The notes beneath the pieces are model-generated. The model was given only the letters and a program-made list of their open reading frames with translations, was not told where the DNA came from and made no database searches. This document shows, in pieces, positions 62,427-64,000 of a stretch of DNA of 64,000 nucleotides (its first letter is position 1; the number at the start of each line of letters is the position of its first letter). Position numbers and translations under genes: made by a program. This stretch comes from an uncultured Clostridia bacterium (GTDB lineage Bacteria > Bacillota > Clostridia > Christensenellales > Borkfalkiaceae). Where the stretch lies: assembly GCA_944340905.1 (NCBI GenBank), contig CALVLT010000005.1, forward strand, positions 1 through 64,000. Reading direction: 5' to 3'.

Positions 62427-64000
62427 ATGGAAGAGATGCGAACGACGTACAACCCCAAGGAATTCGAGGAAAAAATTTACCGCGAATGGACGGAAAACGG
62501 CTGTTTCCGCGCCGAGATCGACAGGAACAAGGTCCCGTTTACCGTCATGATGCCTCCGCCCAACGTGACGGGGCAGCTACACATGGGGCACGCGATGGAC
62601 GAGACGATGCAGGATATCCTCGTGCGGTTCAAGCGCATGCAGGGGTACTGCGCGCTCTGGCTGCCCGGCACTGACCACGCATCCATCGCCACGGAGGTCA
62701 AGATCGTCGAACAGATGAAGAAGGAGGGGCTTTCCAAGGAACAGCTCGGCCGCGAAGAATTTTTGCGGCGGGCATGGGCATGGAAGGAAAAGTACGGCGG
62801 CAGGATCGTCGAGCAGCTCAAGAAGCTCGGCTCCTCGTGCGACTGGTCCCGCCTCGCCTTCACCATGGACGAAAAGTGCTCAAAAGCCGTGCGGGAGGCG
62901 TTTTTCCGCCTGTATCAGAAAGGACTGATCTACCGCGGCAGCCGCATCATCAACTGGTGCCCGAGCTGCAGGACGGCGCTCTCCGATGCAGAGGTGGAAT
63001 ACTCCGAAGAGCAGGGGCACTTCTGGTACTTTGCCTATCCCGTCGAGGGGAGCGACGAAAAGATCGTCATTGCGACCACCCGTCCGGAGACCATGCTCGG
63101 CGACACCGCCGTTGCCGTCCACCCTGCGGACAAGCGGTATGCGGGGCTGGTGGGCAAGACACTTGTTCTGCCGCTGACCGACCGCAGGATCCCCGTTGTG
63201 GCGGACGAGTACGTGGACCCCGAATTCGGGACGGGCGCGGTGAAGATCACGCCCGCGCACGACCCGAACGACTTTGAGGTGGGGCTGCGCTGCAACCTGC
63301 CCGTCATCCGCGTCATGAACGACGACGGCACGATGAACGAGCTTGCGGGCGAATATGCGGGCCTGGACCGCTACGAGGCGAGAAAACGCATCGTGGCAGA
63401 TATGCAATCGCGCGGCCTGCTCGTCAAGATCGAACCGCATGCGCACAACGTGGGGCACTGTTACCGCTGCCACTCCACGGTGGAGCCCATCGTGTCCAAG
63501 CAGTGGTTCGTCAAAATGAAGCCGCTTGCAAAACCCGCGATCGACGCGGTCGTCAAGAAAAAGACCAAGTTCACACCCGACCGCTTTTCCAAAATATATT
63601 ATAACTGGCTGGAAAATATCCGCGACTGGTGTATCTCCCGTCAGCTCTGGTGGGGGCACCGCATTCCCGTGTGGTACTGCGCGGACTGCGGCGAGGTCAT
63701 CTGCACGCGAGAGGGCACGCCCGACGTCTGCCCCAAGTGCGGCGGAATGCACCTGACGCAGGACGAGGACGTGCTCGACACATGGTTCTCCTCGGCACTC
63801 TGGCCCTTCTCCACGCTGGGCTGGCCGGAGGAAACGGAGGACTTCAGCTATTTCTATCCGACGGACGTGCTCGTCACGGGGTACGACATCATCCCGTTCT
63901 GGGTCATGCGCATGATGTTCTCGGGCATCGAATACACCGAGAAGGTTCCCTTCCGCGACGTGCTCATTCACGGGCTTGTGCGCGACGAGCAGGGCAGAAA
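62427..64000 (+). CDS. valS: valyl-tRNA synthetase, N-terminal part
   Basis: The frame is open from the ATG at 62427 to the window edge (about 524 residues of some 880). This class I synthetase charges tRNA-Val. The HIGH motif is HMGH in [17 protein letters not shown]. The CP1 editing domain has [17 protein letters not shown], and zinc-type Cys pairs occur in [11 protein letters not shown] and CPKCGG. The KMSKS loop lies beyond the edge. AGGAGG is 17 bases before the ATG, unusually far; AGGA at 11 bases may serve. Confidence 0.96.
   Translation, partial: MEEMRTTYNPKEFEEKIYREWTENGCFRAEIDRNKVPFTVMMPPPNVTGQLHMGHAMDETMQDILVRFKRMQGYCALWLPGTDHASIATEVKIVEQMKKEGLSKEQLGREEFLRRAWAWKEKYGGRIVEQLKKLGSSCDWSRLAFTMDEKCSKAVREAFFRLYQKGLIYRGSRIINWCPSCRTALSDAEVEYSEEQGHFWYFAYPVEGSDEKIVIATTRPETMLGDTAVAVHPADKRYAGLVGKTLVLPLTDRRIPVVADEYVDPEFGTGAVKITPAHDPNDFEVGLRCNLPVIRVMNDDGTMNELAGEYAGLDRYEARKRIVADMQSRGLLVKIEPHAHNVGHCYRCHSTVEPIVSKQWFVKMKPLAKPAIDAVVKKKTKFTPDRFSKIYYNWLENIRDWCISRQLWWGHRIPVWYCADCGEVICTREGTPDVCPKCGGMHLTQDEDVLDTWFSSALWPFSTLGWPEETEDFSYFYPTDVLVTGYDIIPFWVMRMMFSGIEYTEKVPFRDVLIHGLVRDEQGR

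Overview
The window is a gene-dense, GC-rich stretch of bacterial chromosome. It has Shine-Dalgarno sites of the GGAGG type, ATGA/GTGA/TGATG stop-start overlaps, sigma-70 promoters spaced 17 bp and intrinsic terminators. Gene content and order (miaB-mutS-mutL-miaA-ynbB, a mraZ-led dcw cluster, a SpoVD-sized FtsI, a MurE with the DNPR motif of meso-diaminopimelate ligases, PadR and YkvI families) point to a Bacillota/Clostridia lineage. This is probably an uncultured, possibly gut, lineage, but the genus cannot be told from the sequence. I found no rRNA, tRNA, CRISPR array, phage, insertion sequence or origin.

Layout. 1-13843 (+): an arginine and carbamoyl-phosphate operon argG(partial)-C-J-B-D-F-carA-carB, in which carB is fused in frame to a dapF-like domain. 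It is followed by a small membrane protein and a cysteine desulfurase/ThiI pair for tRNA thiolation. 13759-16017 (-): a class A penicillin-binding protein overlapping the thiI 3' end. 16132-24782 (+): sirtuin, miaB, mutS, mutL, miaA and the ynbB-type PLP enzyme. 24994-30147: a membrane protein, then an SPFH/zinc-ribbon/membrane/ribbon-helix-helix block and a damaged-looking ABC ATPase locus. 30186-35447 (-): a polyamine-type transporter potABCD behind an XRE-cupin regulator. 35448-36103: a non-coding stretch and rpsT. 36204-50881 (+): murI and a reduced dcw cluster (mraZ, rsmH, ftsL, ftsI, murE, mraY, murD, ftsW, murA, ftsQ, ftsA-like, ftsZ) that lacks murF, murG, murC and murB. 50985-52970 (-): groES-groEL. 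53148-56780 (+): dCMP deaminase, cyclophilin, purB and galE. 56929-58668 (-): a PadR regulator with a long coiled coil and four C-terminal membrane helices. 58807-64000: a YkvI-like permease, a NitT/TauT-type ABC importer (-) and the start of valS.

Most interesting. A short palindrome (arms AGTAyTATGTC and GACATAATACT around one base) recurs five times: next to the promoter of the membrane-anchored PadR gene, upstream of purB and of the orphan ABC ATPase, and inside the coding sequences of miaA and of the penicillin-binding protein. Together these suggest a membrane-tethered DNA-binding protein with dispersed chromosomal sites, either a regulon or a DNA-membrane anchoring system. Also notable are the CarB-DapF fusion, whose epimerase half has alanine where the first catalytic cysteine should be, and a clear promoter inside the argC 3' end. 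Others are periodic MraZ boxes over the mraZ -35 box, an ABC ATPase that appears joined to the last helix of a lost permease, and two convergent pairs whose 3' ends overlap.
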